Shown here in pieces: positions 1 to 13,223 of a stretch of DNA of 64,000 nt; the first letter of the stretch is position 1, and every line of letters starts with the position of its first letter. This DNA is from Megalopta genalis (Eukaryota; Arthropoda; Insecta; Hymenoptera; Halictidae). The translations under genes and the position numbers were made by a program. The notes beneath the pieces were generated by a model, which did no database searches, was not told the origin of the DNA, and saw only the letters and a program-made list of their open reading frames with translations. Where the stretch lies: contig NW_027476820.1 of NCBI RefSeq assembly GCF_051020955.1, forward strand, positions 1-64,000, written 5' to 3'.

Positions 1-224
1 AAACAACGAAGAACAAACAACAAACAACGAAGAACAAACAACAAACAACGAAGAACAAACAACAAACAACGAAGAACAAACAACAAACAACGAAGAACAA
101 ACAACAAACAACGAAGAACAAACAACAAACAACGAAGAACAAACAACAAACAACGAAGAACAAACAACAAACATCGAAGAACAAACAACAAACAACGAAG
201 AACAAACAACAAACAACGAAGAAC
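1..224. repeat. H2-H1-H1 21-base tandem tract
   Basis: GAAGAAC recurs every 21 bases with two AAACAAC units between, about ten to eleven periods, cut by the window edge. One unit carries AAACATC at about 169-175. It ends at the last GAAGAAC (218-224), where pure AAACAAC begins. It has the same organisation as the tracts of the X, Y and Z units farther right. Confidence 0.93.
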
Positions 225-1290
225 AAACAACAAACAACAAACAACAAACAACAAACAACAAACAACGAACAACAAACAACAAACAACGAACAACAAACAA
301 CAAACAACCAACAACAAACAACCAACAACAAACAACAAACAACAAACAACAAACAACAAACAACAAACAACAAACAACAAACAACAAACAACAAACAACA
401 AACAACAAACAACAAACAACAAACAACAAACAACAAACAACAAACAACAAACAACAAACAACAAACAACAAACAACAAACAACAAACAACAAACAACAAA
501 CAACAAACAACAAACAACAAACAACAAACAACAAACAACAAACAACAAACAACAAACAACAAACAACAAACAACAAACAACAAACAACAAACAACAAACA
601 ACAAACAACAAACAACAAACAACAAACAACAAACAACAAACAACAAACAACAAACAACAAACAACAAACAACAAACAACAAACAACAAACAACAAACAAC
701 AAACAACAAACAACAAACAACAAACAACAAACAACAAACAACGAAGAACAAACAACAAACAACAAACAACAAACAACAAACAACAAACAACAAACAACAA
801 ACAACAAACAACAAACAACAAACAACAAACAACAAACAACAAACAACAAACAACAAACAACAAACAACAAACAACAAACAACAAACAACAAACAACAAAC
901 AACAAACAACAAACAACAAACAACAAACAACAAACAACAAACAACAAACAACAAACAACAAACAACAAACAACAAACAACAAACAACAAACAACAAACAA
1001 CAAACAACAAACAACAAACAACAAACAACAAACAACAAACAACAAACAACAAACAACAAACAACAAACAACAAACAACAAACAACAAACAACAAACAACA
1101 AACAACAAACAACAAACAACAAACAACAAACAACAAACAACAAACAACAAACAACAAACAACAAACAACAAACAACAAACAACAAACAACAACAACAAAC
1201 AACAAACAACAAACAACAAACAACAAACAACAAACAACAAACAACAAACAACAAACAACAAACAACAAACAACAAACAACAAACAACAAA
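225..1290. repeat. AAACAAC (H1) tract
   Basis: Near-pure AAACAAC. Visible exceptions are GAACAAC at 267 and 288, CAACAAC at about 309 and 323, one GAAGAAC at 743, and a one-base loss that shifts the phase near 1190-1197. It ends at the CCACAAAC variant at 1291. It is probably the body of a P-type large unit whose left end lies outside the unit series that can be defined here. Confidence 0.93.
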
Positions 1291-1497
1291 CCACAAACAA
1301 CAAACAACAAACAACAAACAACAAACAACGAAGAACAAACAACAAACAACAAACAACGAAGAACAAACAACAAACAACTAAGAACAAACAACGAAGAACA
1401 AACAACGAAGAACAAACAACAAACAACGAAGAACAAACAACAAACAACGAAGAACAAACAACAAACAACGAAGAACAAACAACAAACAACGAAGAAC
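1291..1497. repeat. 207-base P cassette, copy 1
   Basis: A fixed arrangement: CCACAAAC at the left end, an H1 run, GAAGAAC at 1330 and 1358, then TAAGAAC (T at 1379, 88 bases after the left end), then five GAAGAAC units, the last at 1491-1497. The same arrangement with the same spacings (88 and 200 bases) recurs at 2770, 6364 and 9979. TAAGAAC is GAAGAAC with G to T at position 1. Because it is rare and always in this setting, it is a good landmark for unit boundaries. Confidence 0.93.
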
Positions 1498-2857
1498 AAA
1501 CAACAAACAACAAACAACAAACAACAAACAACAAACAACAAACAACAAACAACAAACAACAAACAACAAACAACAAACAACAAACAACAAACAACAAACA
1601 ACAAACAACAAACAACAAACAACGAACAACAAACAACAAACAACAAACAACAAACAACAAACAACAAACAACAAACAACAAACAACAAACAACAAACAAC
1701 AAACAACAAACAACAAACAACAAACAACAAACAACAAACAACAAACAACAAACAACAAACAACAAACAACAAACAACAAACAACAAACAACAAACAACAA
1801 ACAACAAACAACAAACAACAAACAACAAACAACAAACAACAAACAACAAACAACAAACAACAAACAACAAACAACAAACAACAAACAACAAACAACAAAC
1901 AACAAACAACAAACAACAAACAACAAACAACAAACAACAAACAACAAACAACGAAGAACAAACAACAAACAACGAAGAACAAACAACAAACAACGAAGAA
2001 CAAACAACAAACCACAAACAACAAACAACAAACAACAAACAACAAACAACAAACAACAAACAACAAACAACAAACAACGAAGAACAAACAACAAACAACA
2101 AACAACAAACAACAAACAACAAACAACAAACAACAAACAACAAACAACAAACAACAAACAACAAACAACAAACAACAAACAACAAACAACAAACAACAAA
2201 CAACAAACAACAAACAACAAACAACAAACAACAAACAACAAACAACAAACAACAAACAACAAACAACAAACAACAAACAACAAACAACAAACAACAAACA
2301 ACAAACAACAAACAACAAACAACAAACAACAAACAACAAACAACAAACAACAAACAACAAACAACAAACAACAAACAACAAACAACAAACAACAAACAAC
2401 AAACAACAAACAACAAACAACAAACAACAAACAACAAACAACAAACAACAAACAACAAACAACAAACAACAAACAACAAACAACAAACAACAAACAACAA
2501 ACAACAAACAACAAACAACAAACAACAAACAACAAACAACAAACAACAAACAACAAACAACAAACAACAAACAACAAACAACAAACAACAAACAACAAAC
2601 AACAAACAACAAACAACAAACAACAACAACAACAAACAACAAACAACAAACAACAAACAACAAACAACAAACAACAAACAACAAACAACAAACAACAAAC
2701 AACAAACAACAAACAACAAACAACAAACAACAAACAACAAACAACAAACAACAAACAACAAACAACAAACCACAAACAACAAACAACAAACAACAAACAA
2801 CAAACAACGAAGAACAAACAACAAACAACAAACAACGAAGAACAAACAACAAACAAC
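1379..2857. repeat. P higher-order unit, short copy (1,479 bases)
   Basis: Runs from one TAAGAAC to the next. After the cassette comes an H1 tract, a trio of GAAGAAC at 1953, 1974 and 1995 followed by CCACAAAC at 2012, then more H1 with single GAACAAC and GAAGAAC units and one phase-breaking site near 2631. The same landmark order occurs in the three following units. This copy lacks about 2.1 kb of the middle present in the next two, so it is either an ancestral short form or an internal deletion product. Confidence 0.9.
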
Positions 2858-2976
2858 TAAGAACAAACAACGAAGAACAAACAACGAAGAACAAACAACA
2901 AACAACGAAGAACAAACAACAAACAACGAAGAACAAACAACAAACAACGAAGAACAAACAACAAACAACGAAGAAC
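2770..2976. repeat. 207-base P cassette, copy 2
   Basis: CCACAAAC at 2770, TAAGAAC T at 2858 (offset 88), last GAAGAAC at 2970-2976 (offset 200). These offsets match copy 1 exactly, with no visible indel. Conservation of this cassette contrasts with the variable lengths of the H1 tracts on both sides. Confidence 0.93.
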
Positions 2977-5900
2977 AAACAACAAACAACAAACAACAAA
3001 CAACAAACAACAAACAACAAACAACAAACAACAAACAACAAACAACAAACAACAAACAACAAACAACAAACAACAAACAACAAACAACAAACAACAAACA
3101 ACAAACAACAAACAACAAACAACAAACAACAAACAACAAACAACAAACAACAAACAACAAACAACAAACAACAAACAACAAACAACAAACAACAAACAAC
3201 AAACAACAAACAACAAACAACAAACAACAAACAACAAACAACAAACAACAAACAACAAACAACAAACAACAAACAACAAACAACAAACAACAAACAACAA
3301 ACAACAAACAACAAACAACAAACAACAAACAACAAACAACAAACAACAAACAACAAACAACAAACAACAAACAACAAACAACAAACAACAAACAACGAAG
3401 AACAAACAACAAACAACGAAGAACAAACAACAAACAACGAAGAACAAACAACAAACCACAAACAACAAACAACAAACAACAAACAACAAACAACAAACAA
3501 CAAACAACAAACAACAAACAACAAACAACAAACAACAAACAACAAACAACAAACAACAAACAACAAACAACAAACAACAAACAACAAACAACAAACAACA
3601 AACAACAAACAACAAACAACAAACAACAAACAACAAACAACAAACAACAAACAACAAACAACAAACAACAAACAACAAACAACAAACAACAAACAACAAA
3701 CAACAAACAACAAACAACAAACAACAAACAACAAACAACAAACAACAAACAACAAACAACAAACAACAAACAACAAACAACAAACAACAAACAACAACAA
3801 CAAACAACAAACAACAAACAACAAACAACAAACAACAAACAACAAACAACAAACAACAAACAACAAACAACAAACAACAAACAACAAACAACAAACAACA
3901 AACAACAAACAACAAACAACAAACAACAAACAACAAACAACAACAACAAACAACAAACAACAAACAACAAACAACAAACAACAAACAACAAACAACAAAC
4001 AACAAACAACAAACAACAAACAACAAACAACAAACAACAAACAACAAACAACAAACAACAAACAACAAACAACAAACAACAAACAACAAACAACAAACAA
4101 CAAACAACAAACAACAAACAACAAACAACAAACAACAAACAACAAACAACAAACAACAAACAACAAACAACAAACAACAAACAACAAACAACAAACAACA
4201 AACAACAAACAACAAACAACAAACAACAAACAACAAACAACAAACAACAAACAACAAACAACAAACAACAAACAACAAACAACAAACAACAAACAACAAC
4301 AAACAACAAACAACAAACAACAAACAACAAACAACAAACAACAAACAACAAACAACAAACAACAAACAACAAACAACAAACAACAAACAACAAACAACAA
4401 ACAACAAACAACAAACAACAAACAACAAACAACAAACAACAAACAACAAACAACAAACAACAAACAACAAACAACAAACAACAAACAACAAACAACAAAC
4501 AACAAACAACAAACAACAAACAACAAACAACAAACAACAAACAACAAACAACAAACAACAAACAACAAACAACAAACAACAAACAACAAACAACAAACAA
4601 CAAACAACAAACAACAAACAACAAACAACAAACAACAAACAACAAACAACAAACAACAAACAACAAACAACAAACAACAAACAACAAACAACAAACAACA
4701 AACAACAAACAACAAACAACAAACAACAAACAACAAACAACAAACAACAAACAACAAACAACAAACAACAAACAACAAACAACAAACAACAAACAACAAA
4801 CAACAAACAACAAACAACAAACAACAAACAACAAACAACAAACAACAAACAACAAACAACAAACAACAAACAACAAACAACAAACAACAAACAACAAACA
4901 ACAAACAACAAACAACAAACAACAAACAACAAACAAAAACAACAAACAACAAACAACAAACAACAAACAACAAACAACAAACAACAAACAACAAACAACA
5001 AACAACAAACAAAACAACAAACAACAAACAACAACAACAAACAACAAACAACAAACAACAAACAACAAACACAAACAACAAACAACAAACAACAAACAAC
5101 AAACAACAAACAACAAACAACAAACAACAAACAACAAACAACAAACAACAAACAACAAACAACAAACAACAAACAACAAACAACAAACAACAAACAACAA
5201 ACAACAAACAACAAACAACAAACAACAAACAACAAACAACAAACAACAAACAACAAACAACAAACAACAAACAACAAACAACAAACAACAAACAACAAAC
5301 AACAAACAACAAACAACAAACAACAAACAACAAACAACAAACAACAAACAACAAACAACAAACAACAAACAACAAACAACAAACAACAAACAACAAACAA
5401 CAAACAACAAACAACAAACAACAAACAACAAACAACAAACAACAAACAACAAACAACAAACAACAAACAACAAACAACAAACAACAAACAACAAACAACA
5501 AACAACAAACAACAAACAACAAACAACAAACAACAAACAACAAACAACAAACAACAAACAACAAACAACAAACAACAAACAACAAACAACAAACAACAAA
5601 CAACAAACAACAAACAACAAACAACAAACAACAAACAACAAACAACAAACAACAAACAACAAACAACAAACAACAAACAACAAACAACAAACAACAAACA
5701 ACAAACAACAAACAACAAACAACAAACAACAAACAACAAACAACAAACAACAAACAACAAAGAACAAAGAACAAACAACAAACAACAAAGAACAAACAAC
5801 AAACAACAAACAACAAACAACAAACAACAAACAACAAACAACAAACAACAAACAACAAACAACAAACAACAAACAACAAACAACAAACAACAAACAACAA

Positions 5901-6451
5901 ACAACAAACAACGAACAACAAACAACGAACAACGAACAACGAACAACAAACAACAAACAACAAACAACAAACAACAAACAACAAACAACAAACAACAAAC
6001 AACAAACAACAAACAACAAACAACAAACAACAAACAACAAACAACAAACAACAAACAACAAACAACAAACAACAAACAACAAACAACAAACAACAAACAA
6101 CAAACAACAAACAACAAACAACAAACAACAAACAACAAACAACAAACAACAAACAACAAACAACAAACAACAAACAACAAACAACAAACAACAAACAACA
6201 AACAACAAACAACAAACAACAAACAACAAACAACAAACAACAAACAACAAACAACAAACAACAAACAACAAACAACAAACAACAAACAACAAACAACAAA
6301 CAACAAACAACAAACAACAAACAACAAACAACAAACAACAAACAACAAACAACAAACAACAAACCACAAACAACAAACAACAAACAACAAACAACAAACA
6401 ACGAAGAACAAACAACAAACAACAAACAACGAAGAACAAACAACAAACAAC
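2858..6451. repeat. P higher-order unit, long copy A (3,594 bases)
   Basis: Landmarks in order: cassette; H1 tract; GAAGAAC trio at 3397, 3418 and 3439 with CCACAAAC at 3456; long H1 tract; AAAGAAC cluster at 5759-5793; GAACAAC cluster at 5913-5947; H1 tract; next cassette from 6364. The AAAGAAC and GAACAAC clusters recur in the next unit at exactly +3,615. The H1 body carries several indels that break the 7-base phase, near 3793, 3943, 4297, 4936, 5010, 5031 and 5070. Confidence 0.93.
5759..5947. repeat. P mid-unit marker clusters (AAAGAAC and GAACAAC), copy A
   Basis: Two AAAGAAC units, two H1 units and a third AAAGAAC lie at 5759-5793. About 120 bases on, four GAACAAC units (first separated by one H1) lie at 5913-5947. 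The identical pair of clusters with identical spacing appears at 9374-9408 and 9528-9562. These variants are what prove that the two long P units are copies, since the surrounding H1 is uninformative. Confidence 0.93.
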
Positions 6452-6570
6452 TAAGAACAAACAACGAAGAACAAACAACGAAGAACAAACAACAAACAAC
6501 GAAGAACAAACAACAAACAACGAAGAACAAACAACAAACAACGAAGAACAAACAACAAACAACGAAGAAC
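6364..6570. repeat. 207-base P cassette, copy 3
   Basis: CCACAAAC at 6364, TAAGAAC T at 6452, last GAAGAAC at 6564-6570. All internal offsets equal those of the other three cassettes. Confidence 0.93.
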
Positions 6571-9500
6571 AAACAACAAACAACAAACAACAAACAACAA
6601 ACAACAAACAACAAACAACAAACAACAAACAACAAACAACAAACAACAAACAACAAACAACAAACAACAAACAACAAACAACAAACAACAAACAACAAAC
6701 AACAAACAACAAACAACAAACAACAAACAACAAACAACAAACAACAAACAACAAACAACAAACAACAAACAACAAACAACAAACAACAAACAACAAACAA
6801 CAAACAACAAACAACAAACAACAAACAACAAACAACAAACAACAAACAACAAACAACAAACAACAAACAACAAACAACAAACAACAAACAACCAAACAAC
6901 AAACAACAAACAACAAACAACAAACAACAAACAACAAACAACAAACAACAAACAACAAACAACAAACAACAAACAACAAACAACAAACAACAAACAACAA
7001 ACAACGAAGAACAAACAACAAACAACGAAGAACAAACAACAAACAACGAAGAACAAACAACAAACCACAAACAACAAACAACAAACAACAAACAACAAAC
7101 AACAAACAACAAACAACAAACAACAAACAACAAACAACAAACAACAAACAACAAACAACAAACAACAAACAACAAAGCAACAAACAACAAACAACAAACA
7201 ACAAACAACAAACAACAAACAACAAACAACAAACAACAAACAACAAACAACAAACAACAAACAACAAACAACAAACAACAAACAACAAACAACAAACAAC
7301 AAACAACAAACAACAAACAACAAACAACAAACAACAAACAACAAACAACAAACAACAAACAACAAACAACAACAAACAACAAACAACAAACAACAAACAA
7401 CAAACAACAAACAACAAACAACAAACAACAAACAACAAACAACAAACAACAAACAACAAACAACAAACAACAAACAACAAACAACAAACAACAAACAACA
7501 AACAACAAACAACAAACAACAAACAACAAACAACAAACAACAAACAACAAACAACAAACAAACAACAAACAACAAACAACAAACAACAAACAACAAACAA
7601 CAAACAACAAACAACAAACAACAACAACAAACAACAAACAACAAACAACAAACAACAAACAACAAACAACAAACAACAAACAACAAACAACAAACAACAA
7701 ACAACAAACAACAAACAACAAACAACAAACAACAAACAACAAACAACAAACAACAAACAACAAACAACAACAACAAACAACAAACAACAAACAACAAACA
7801 ACAAACAACAAACAACAAACAACAAACAACAAACAACAAACAACAAACAACAAACAACAAACAACAAACAACAAACAACAAACAACAAACAACAAACAAC
7901 AAACAACAAACAACAAACAAAACAACAAACAACAAACAACAAACAACAAACAACAAACAACAAACAACAAACAACAAACAACAAACAACAAACACAAACA
8001 ACAAACAACAAACAACAAACAACAAACAACAAACAACAAACAACAAACAACAAACAACAAACAACAAACAACAAACAACAAACAACAAACAACAAACAAC
8101 AAACAACAAACAACAAACAACAAACAACAAACAACAAACAACAAACAACAAACAACAAACAACAAACAACAAACAACAAACAACAAACAACAAACAACAA
8201 ACAACAAACAACAAACAACAAACAACAAACAACAAACAACAAACAACAAACAACAAACAACAAACAACAAACAACAAACAACAAACAACAAACAACAAAC
8301 AACAAACAACAAACAACAAACAACAAACAACAAACAACAAACAACAAACAACAAACAACAAACAACAAACAACAAACAACAAACAACAAACAACAAACAA
8401 CAAACAACAAACAACAAACAACAAACAACAAACAACAAACAACAAACAACAAACAACAAACAACAAACAACAAACAACAAACAACAAACAACAAACAACA
8501 AACAACAAACAACAAACAACAAACAACAAACAACAAACAACAAACAACAAACAACAAACAACAAACAACAAACAACAAACAACAAACAACAAACAACAAA
8601 CAACAAACAACAAACAACAAACAACAAACAACAAACAACAAACAACAAACAACAAACAACAAACAACAAACAACAAACAACAAACAACAAACAACAAACA
8701 ACAAACAACAAACAACAAACAACAAACAACAAACAACAAACAACAAACAACAAACAACAAACAACAAACAACAAACAACAAACAACAAACAACAAACAAC
8801 AAACAACAAACAACAACAACAAACAACAAACAACAAACAACAAACAACAAACAACAAACAACAAACAACAAACAACAAACAACAAACAACAAACAACAAA
8901 CAACAAACAACAAACAACAAACAACAAACAACAAACAACAAACAACAAACAACAAACAACAAACAACAAACAACAAACAACAAACAACAAACAACAAACA
9001 ACAAACAACAAACAACAAACAACAAACAACAAACAACAAACAACAAACAACAAACAACAAACAACAAACAACAAACAACAAACAACAAACAACAAACAAC
9101 AAACAACAAACAACAAACAACAAACAACAAACAACAAACAACAAACAACAAACAACAAACAACAAACAACAAACAACAAACAACAAACAACAAACAACAA
9201 ACAACAAACAACAAACAACAAACAACAAACAACAAACAACAAACAACAAACAACAAACAACAAACAACAAACAACAAACAACAAACAACAAACAACAAAC
9301 AACAAACAACAAACAACAAACAACAAACAACAAACAACAAACAACAAACAACAAACAACAAACAACAAACAACAAAGAACAAAGAACAAACAACAAACAA
9401 CAAAGAACAAACAACAAACAACAAACAACAAACAACAAACAACAAACAACAAACAACAAACAACAAACAACAAACAACAAACAACAAACAACAAACAACA

Positions 9501-10066
9501 AACAACAAACAACAAACAACAAACAACGAACAACAAACAACGAACAACGAACAACGAACAACAAACAACAAACAACAAACAACAAACAACAAACAACAAA
9601 CAACAAACAACAAACAACAAACAACAAACAACAAACAACAAACAACAAACAACAAACAACAAACAACAAACAACAAACAACAAACAACAAACAACAAACA
9701 ACAAACAACAAACAACAAACAACAAACAACAAACAACAAACAACAAACAACAAACAACAAACAACAAACAACAAACAACAAACAACAAACAACAAACAAC
9801 AAACAACAAACAACAAACAACAAACAACAAACAACAAACAACAAACAACAAACAACAAACAACAAACAACAAACAACAAACAACAAACAACAAACAACAA
9901 ACAACAAACAACAAACAACAAACAACAAACAACAAACAACAAACAACAAACAACAAACAACAAACAACAAACAACAAACCACAAACAACAAACAACAAAC
10001 AACAAACAACAAACAACGAAGAACAAACAACAAACAACAAACAACGAAGAACAAACAACAAACAAC
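6452..10066. repeat. P higher-order unit, long copy B (3,615 bases)
   Basis: Same landmark order as copy A: cassette, trio at 7006, 7027 and 7048 with CCACAAAC at 7065, long H1 tract, AAAGAAC cluster 9374-9408, GAACAAC cluster 9528-9562, next cassette from 9979. H1-tract indels differ from copy A: an extra C near 6892, AAAGCAAC near 7176, and phase breaks near 7370, 7560, 7620, 7769, 7920, 7993 and 8815. The total length differs from copy A by 21 bases. Confidence 0.93.
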
Positions 10067-10185
10067 TAAGAACAAACAACGAAGAACAAACAACGAAGAA
10101 CAAACAACAAACAACGAAGAACAAACAACAAACAACGAAGAACAAACAACAAACAACGAAGAACAAACAACAAACAACGAAGAAC
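9979..10185. repeat. 207-base P cassette, copy 4
   Basis: CCACAAAC at 9979, TAAGAAC T at 10067, last GAAGAAC at 10179-10185, with the same offsets as the other three. Confidence 0.93.
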
Positions 10186-11256
10186 AAACAACAAACAACA
10201 AACAACAAACAACAAACAACAAACAACAAACAACAAACAACAAACAACAAACAACAAACAACAAACAACAAACAACAAACAACAAACAACAAACAACAAA
10301 CAACAAACAACAAACAACAAACAACAAACAACAAACAACAAACAACAAACAACAAACAACAAACAACAAACAACAAACAACAAACAACAAACAACAAACA
10401 ACAAACAACAAACAACAAACAACAAACAACAAACAACAAACAACAAACAACAAACAACAAACAACAAACAACAAACAACAAACAACAAACAACAAACAAC
10501 AAACAACAAACAACAAACAACAAACAACAAACAACAAACAACAAACAACAAACAACAAACAACAAACAACAAACAACAAACAACAAACAACAAACAACAA
10601 ACAACAAACAACGAAGAACAAACAACAAACAACGAAGAACAAACAACAAACAACGAAGAACAAACAACAAACCACAAACAACAAACAACAAACAACAAAC
10701 AACAAACAACAAACAACAAACAACAAACAACAAACAACAAACAACAAACAACAAACAACAAACAACAAACAACAAACAACAAACAACAAACAACAAACAA
10801 CAAACAACAAACAACAAACAACAAACAACAAACAACAAACAACAAACAACAAACAACAAACAACAAACAACAAACAACAAACAACAAACAACAAACAACA
10901 AACAACAAACAACAAACAACAAACAACAAACAACAAACAACAAACAACAAACAACAAACAACAAACAACAAACAACAAACAACAAACAACAAACAACAAA
11001 CAACAAACAACAAACAACAAACAACAAACAACAAACAACAAACAACAAACAACAAACAACAAACAACAAACAACAAACAACAAACAACAAACAACAAACA
11101 ACGAACAACGAACAACGAACAACGAACAACGAACAACGAACAACGAACAACAAACAACAAACAACAAACAACAAACAACAAACAACAAACAACAAACAAC
11201 AAACAACAAACAACAAACAACAAACAACAAACAACGAAGAACAAACAACAAACAAC
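10067..11256. repeat. P higher-order unit, truncated last copy (1,190 bases)
   Basis: Starts with the cassette, then an in-phase H1 tract of exactly 61 heptamers (10186-10612), the GAAGAAC trio at 10613 with CCACAAAC at 10672, more H1, and seven consecutive GAACAAC at 11103-11151. It ends at TAAGAAC (T at 11257) with only one preceding GAAGAAC, at -21, rather than the usual -49 and -21 pair. This is the transition from H1-dominated P units to H2-H1-H1-dominated units. Confidence 0.9.
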
Positions 11257-11928
11257 TAAGAACAAACAACGAAGAACAAACAACAAACAACGAAGAACAA
11301 ACAACAAACAACGAAGAACAAACAACAAACAACGAAGAACAAACAACAAACAACGAAGAACAAACAACAAACAACGAAGAACAAACAACAAACAACGAAG
11401 AACAAACAACCAACAACGAAGAAAAAACAACAAACAACGAAGTACAAACAACAAACAACGAAGAACAAACAACAAACAACGAAGAACAAACAACAAACAA
11501 CGAAGAACAAACAACGAACAACGAAGAACAAACAACAAACAACGAAGAACAAACAACAAACAACGAAGAACAAACAACAAACAACGAAGAACAAACAACA
11601 AACAACGAAGAACAAACAACAAACAACGAAGAACAAACAACAAACAACGAAGAACAAACAACAAACAACGAAGAACAAACAACAAACAACAAACAACAAA
11701 CAACAAAGAACAAACAACAAACAACAAATAACGAAGAACAAACAACAAAGAACGAAGAACAAACAACAAACAACGAAGAACAAACAACAAACAACAAACA
11801 ACGAAGAACAAACAACAAACAACAAACAACGAAGAACAAACAACAAACAACGAAGAACAAACAACAAACAACGAAGAACAAACAACAAACAACAAACAAC
11901 GAAGAACAAACAACAAACAACAAACAAC

Positions 11929-12918
11929 GAAGAACAAACAACAAACAACGAAGAACAAACAACAAACAACGAAGAACAAACAACAAACAACGAAGAACAA
12001 ACAACAAACAACGAAGAACAAACAACAAACAACGAAGAACAAACAACAAACAACGAAGAACAAACAACAAACAACGAAGAACAAACAACAAACAACGAAG
12101 AACAAACAACAAACAACGAAGAACAAACAACAAACAACGAAGAACAAACAACAAACAACGAAGAACAAACAACAAACAACGAAGAACAAACAACAAACAA
12201 CGAAGAACAAACAACAAACAACGAAGAACAAACAACAAACAACGAAGAACAAACAACAAACAACGAAGAACAAACAACAAACATCGAAGAACAAACAACA
12301 AACAACGAAGAACAAACAACAAACAACGAAGAACAAACAACAAACAACGAAGAACAAACAACAAACAACGAAGAACAAACAACAAACAACGAAGAACAAA
12401 CAACAAACAACGAAGAACAAACAACAAACAACGAAGAACAAACAACAAACAACGAAGAACAAACAACAAACAACGAAGAACAAACAACAAACAACGAAGA
12501 ACAAACAACAAACAACGAAGAACAAACAACAAACAACGAAGGACAAACAACAAACAACGAAGAACAAACAACAAACAACGAAGAACAAACAACAAACAAC
12601 GAAGAACAAACAACAAACAACGAAGAACAAACAACAAACAACGAAGAACAAACAACAAACAACGAAGAACAAACAACAAACAACAAACAACGAAGAACAA
12701 ACAACAAACAACGAAGAACAAACAACAAACAACGAAGAACAAACAACAAACAACGAAGAACAAACAACAAACAACGAAGAACAAACAACAAACAACGAAG
12801 AACAAACAACAAACAACGAAGAACAAACAACAAACAACGAAGAACAAACAACAAACAACGAAGAACAAACAACAAACAACGAAGAACAAACAACAAACAA
12901 CGAAGAACAAACAACAAA
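11929..12918. repeat. H2-H1-H1 long run of X
   Basis: First GAAGAAC at 11929, last at 12902, spaced by 21 except one 28-base step near 12661-12690: 973 bases from first to last. The matching run in X' goes from 20511 to 21484, also exactly 973. Point variants AAACATC and GAAGGAC are shared at an offset of about 8,582. Confidence 0.92.
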
Positions 12919-13223
12919 CCACAAACAACTAACAACAAACAACAAACAACAAACAACAAACAACAAACAACAAACAACAAACAACAAACAACAAACAACA
13001 AACAACAAACAACAAACAACAAACAACAAACAACAAACAACAAACAACAAACAACAAACAACAAACAACAAACAACAAACAACAAACAACAAACAACAAA
13101 CAACAAACAACAAACAACAAACAACAAACAACAAACCACAAACAACAAACAACAAACAACAAACAACAAACAACGAAGAACAAACAACAAACAACAAACA
13201 ACGAAGAACAAACAACAAACAAC
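12919..13223. repeat. H1 spacer closing X
   Basis: Near-pure AAACAAC bounded by two CCACAAAC variants (12919 and 13136, 217 bases apart). TAACAAC, an H1 unit with A to T at position 1, sits just after the first. The last 88 bases repeat the left half of the P cassette. The X' spacer has CCACAAAC at 21501 and 21704, 203 bases apart, so it is two heptamers shorter. Confidence 0.92.

Larger units (their letters stand above)
11257..13223. repeat. X higher-order unit, copy 1 (1,967 bases)
   Basis: Begins at TAAGAAC, then H2-H1-H1 repeats with the pair GAAGAAA (11418) and GAAGTAC (11439), preceded by CAACAAC. A mixed zone with AAATAAC follows, then a long H2-H1-H1 run from 11929 to 12918 containing AAACATC near 12290 and GAAGGAC near 12538. 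It closes with an H1 spacer at 12919-13223 marked by CCACAAAC (12919), TAACAAC (T at 12930) and CCACAAAC (13136). Copy X' at 19,818 repeats all of these; the offset is 8,561 at the start and 8,582 across the long run. Confidence 0.93.

Noticed and set aside
11929..12918. CRISPR array (regular repeats at a 21-base step)
   Set aside because: There are no unique spacers; the sequence between GAAGAAC units is the same AAACAAC pair each time, and the 7-base period runs through.
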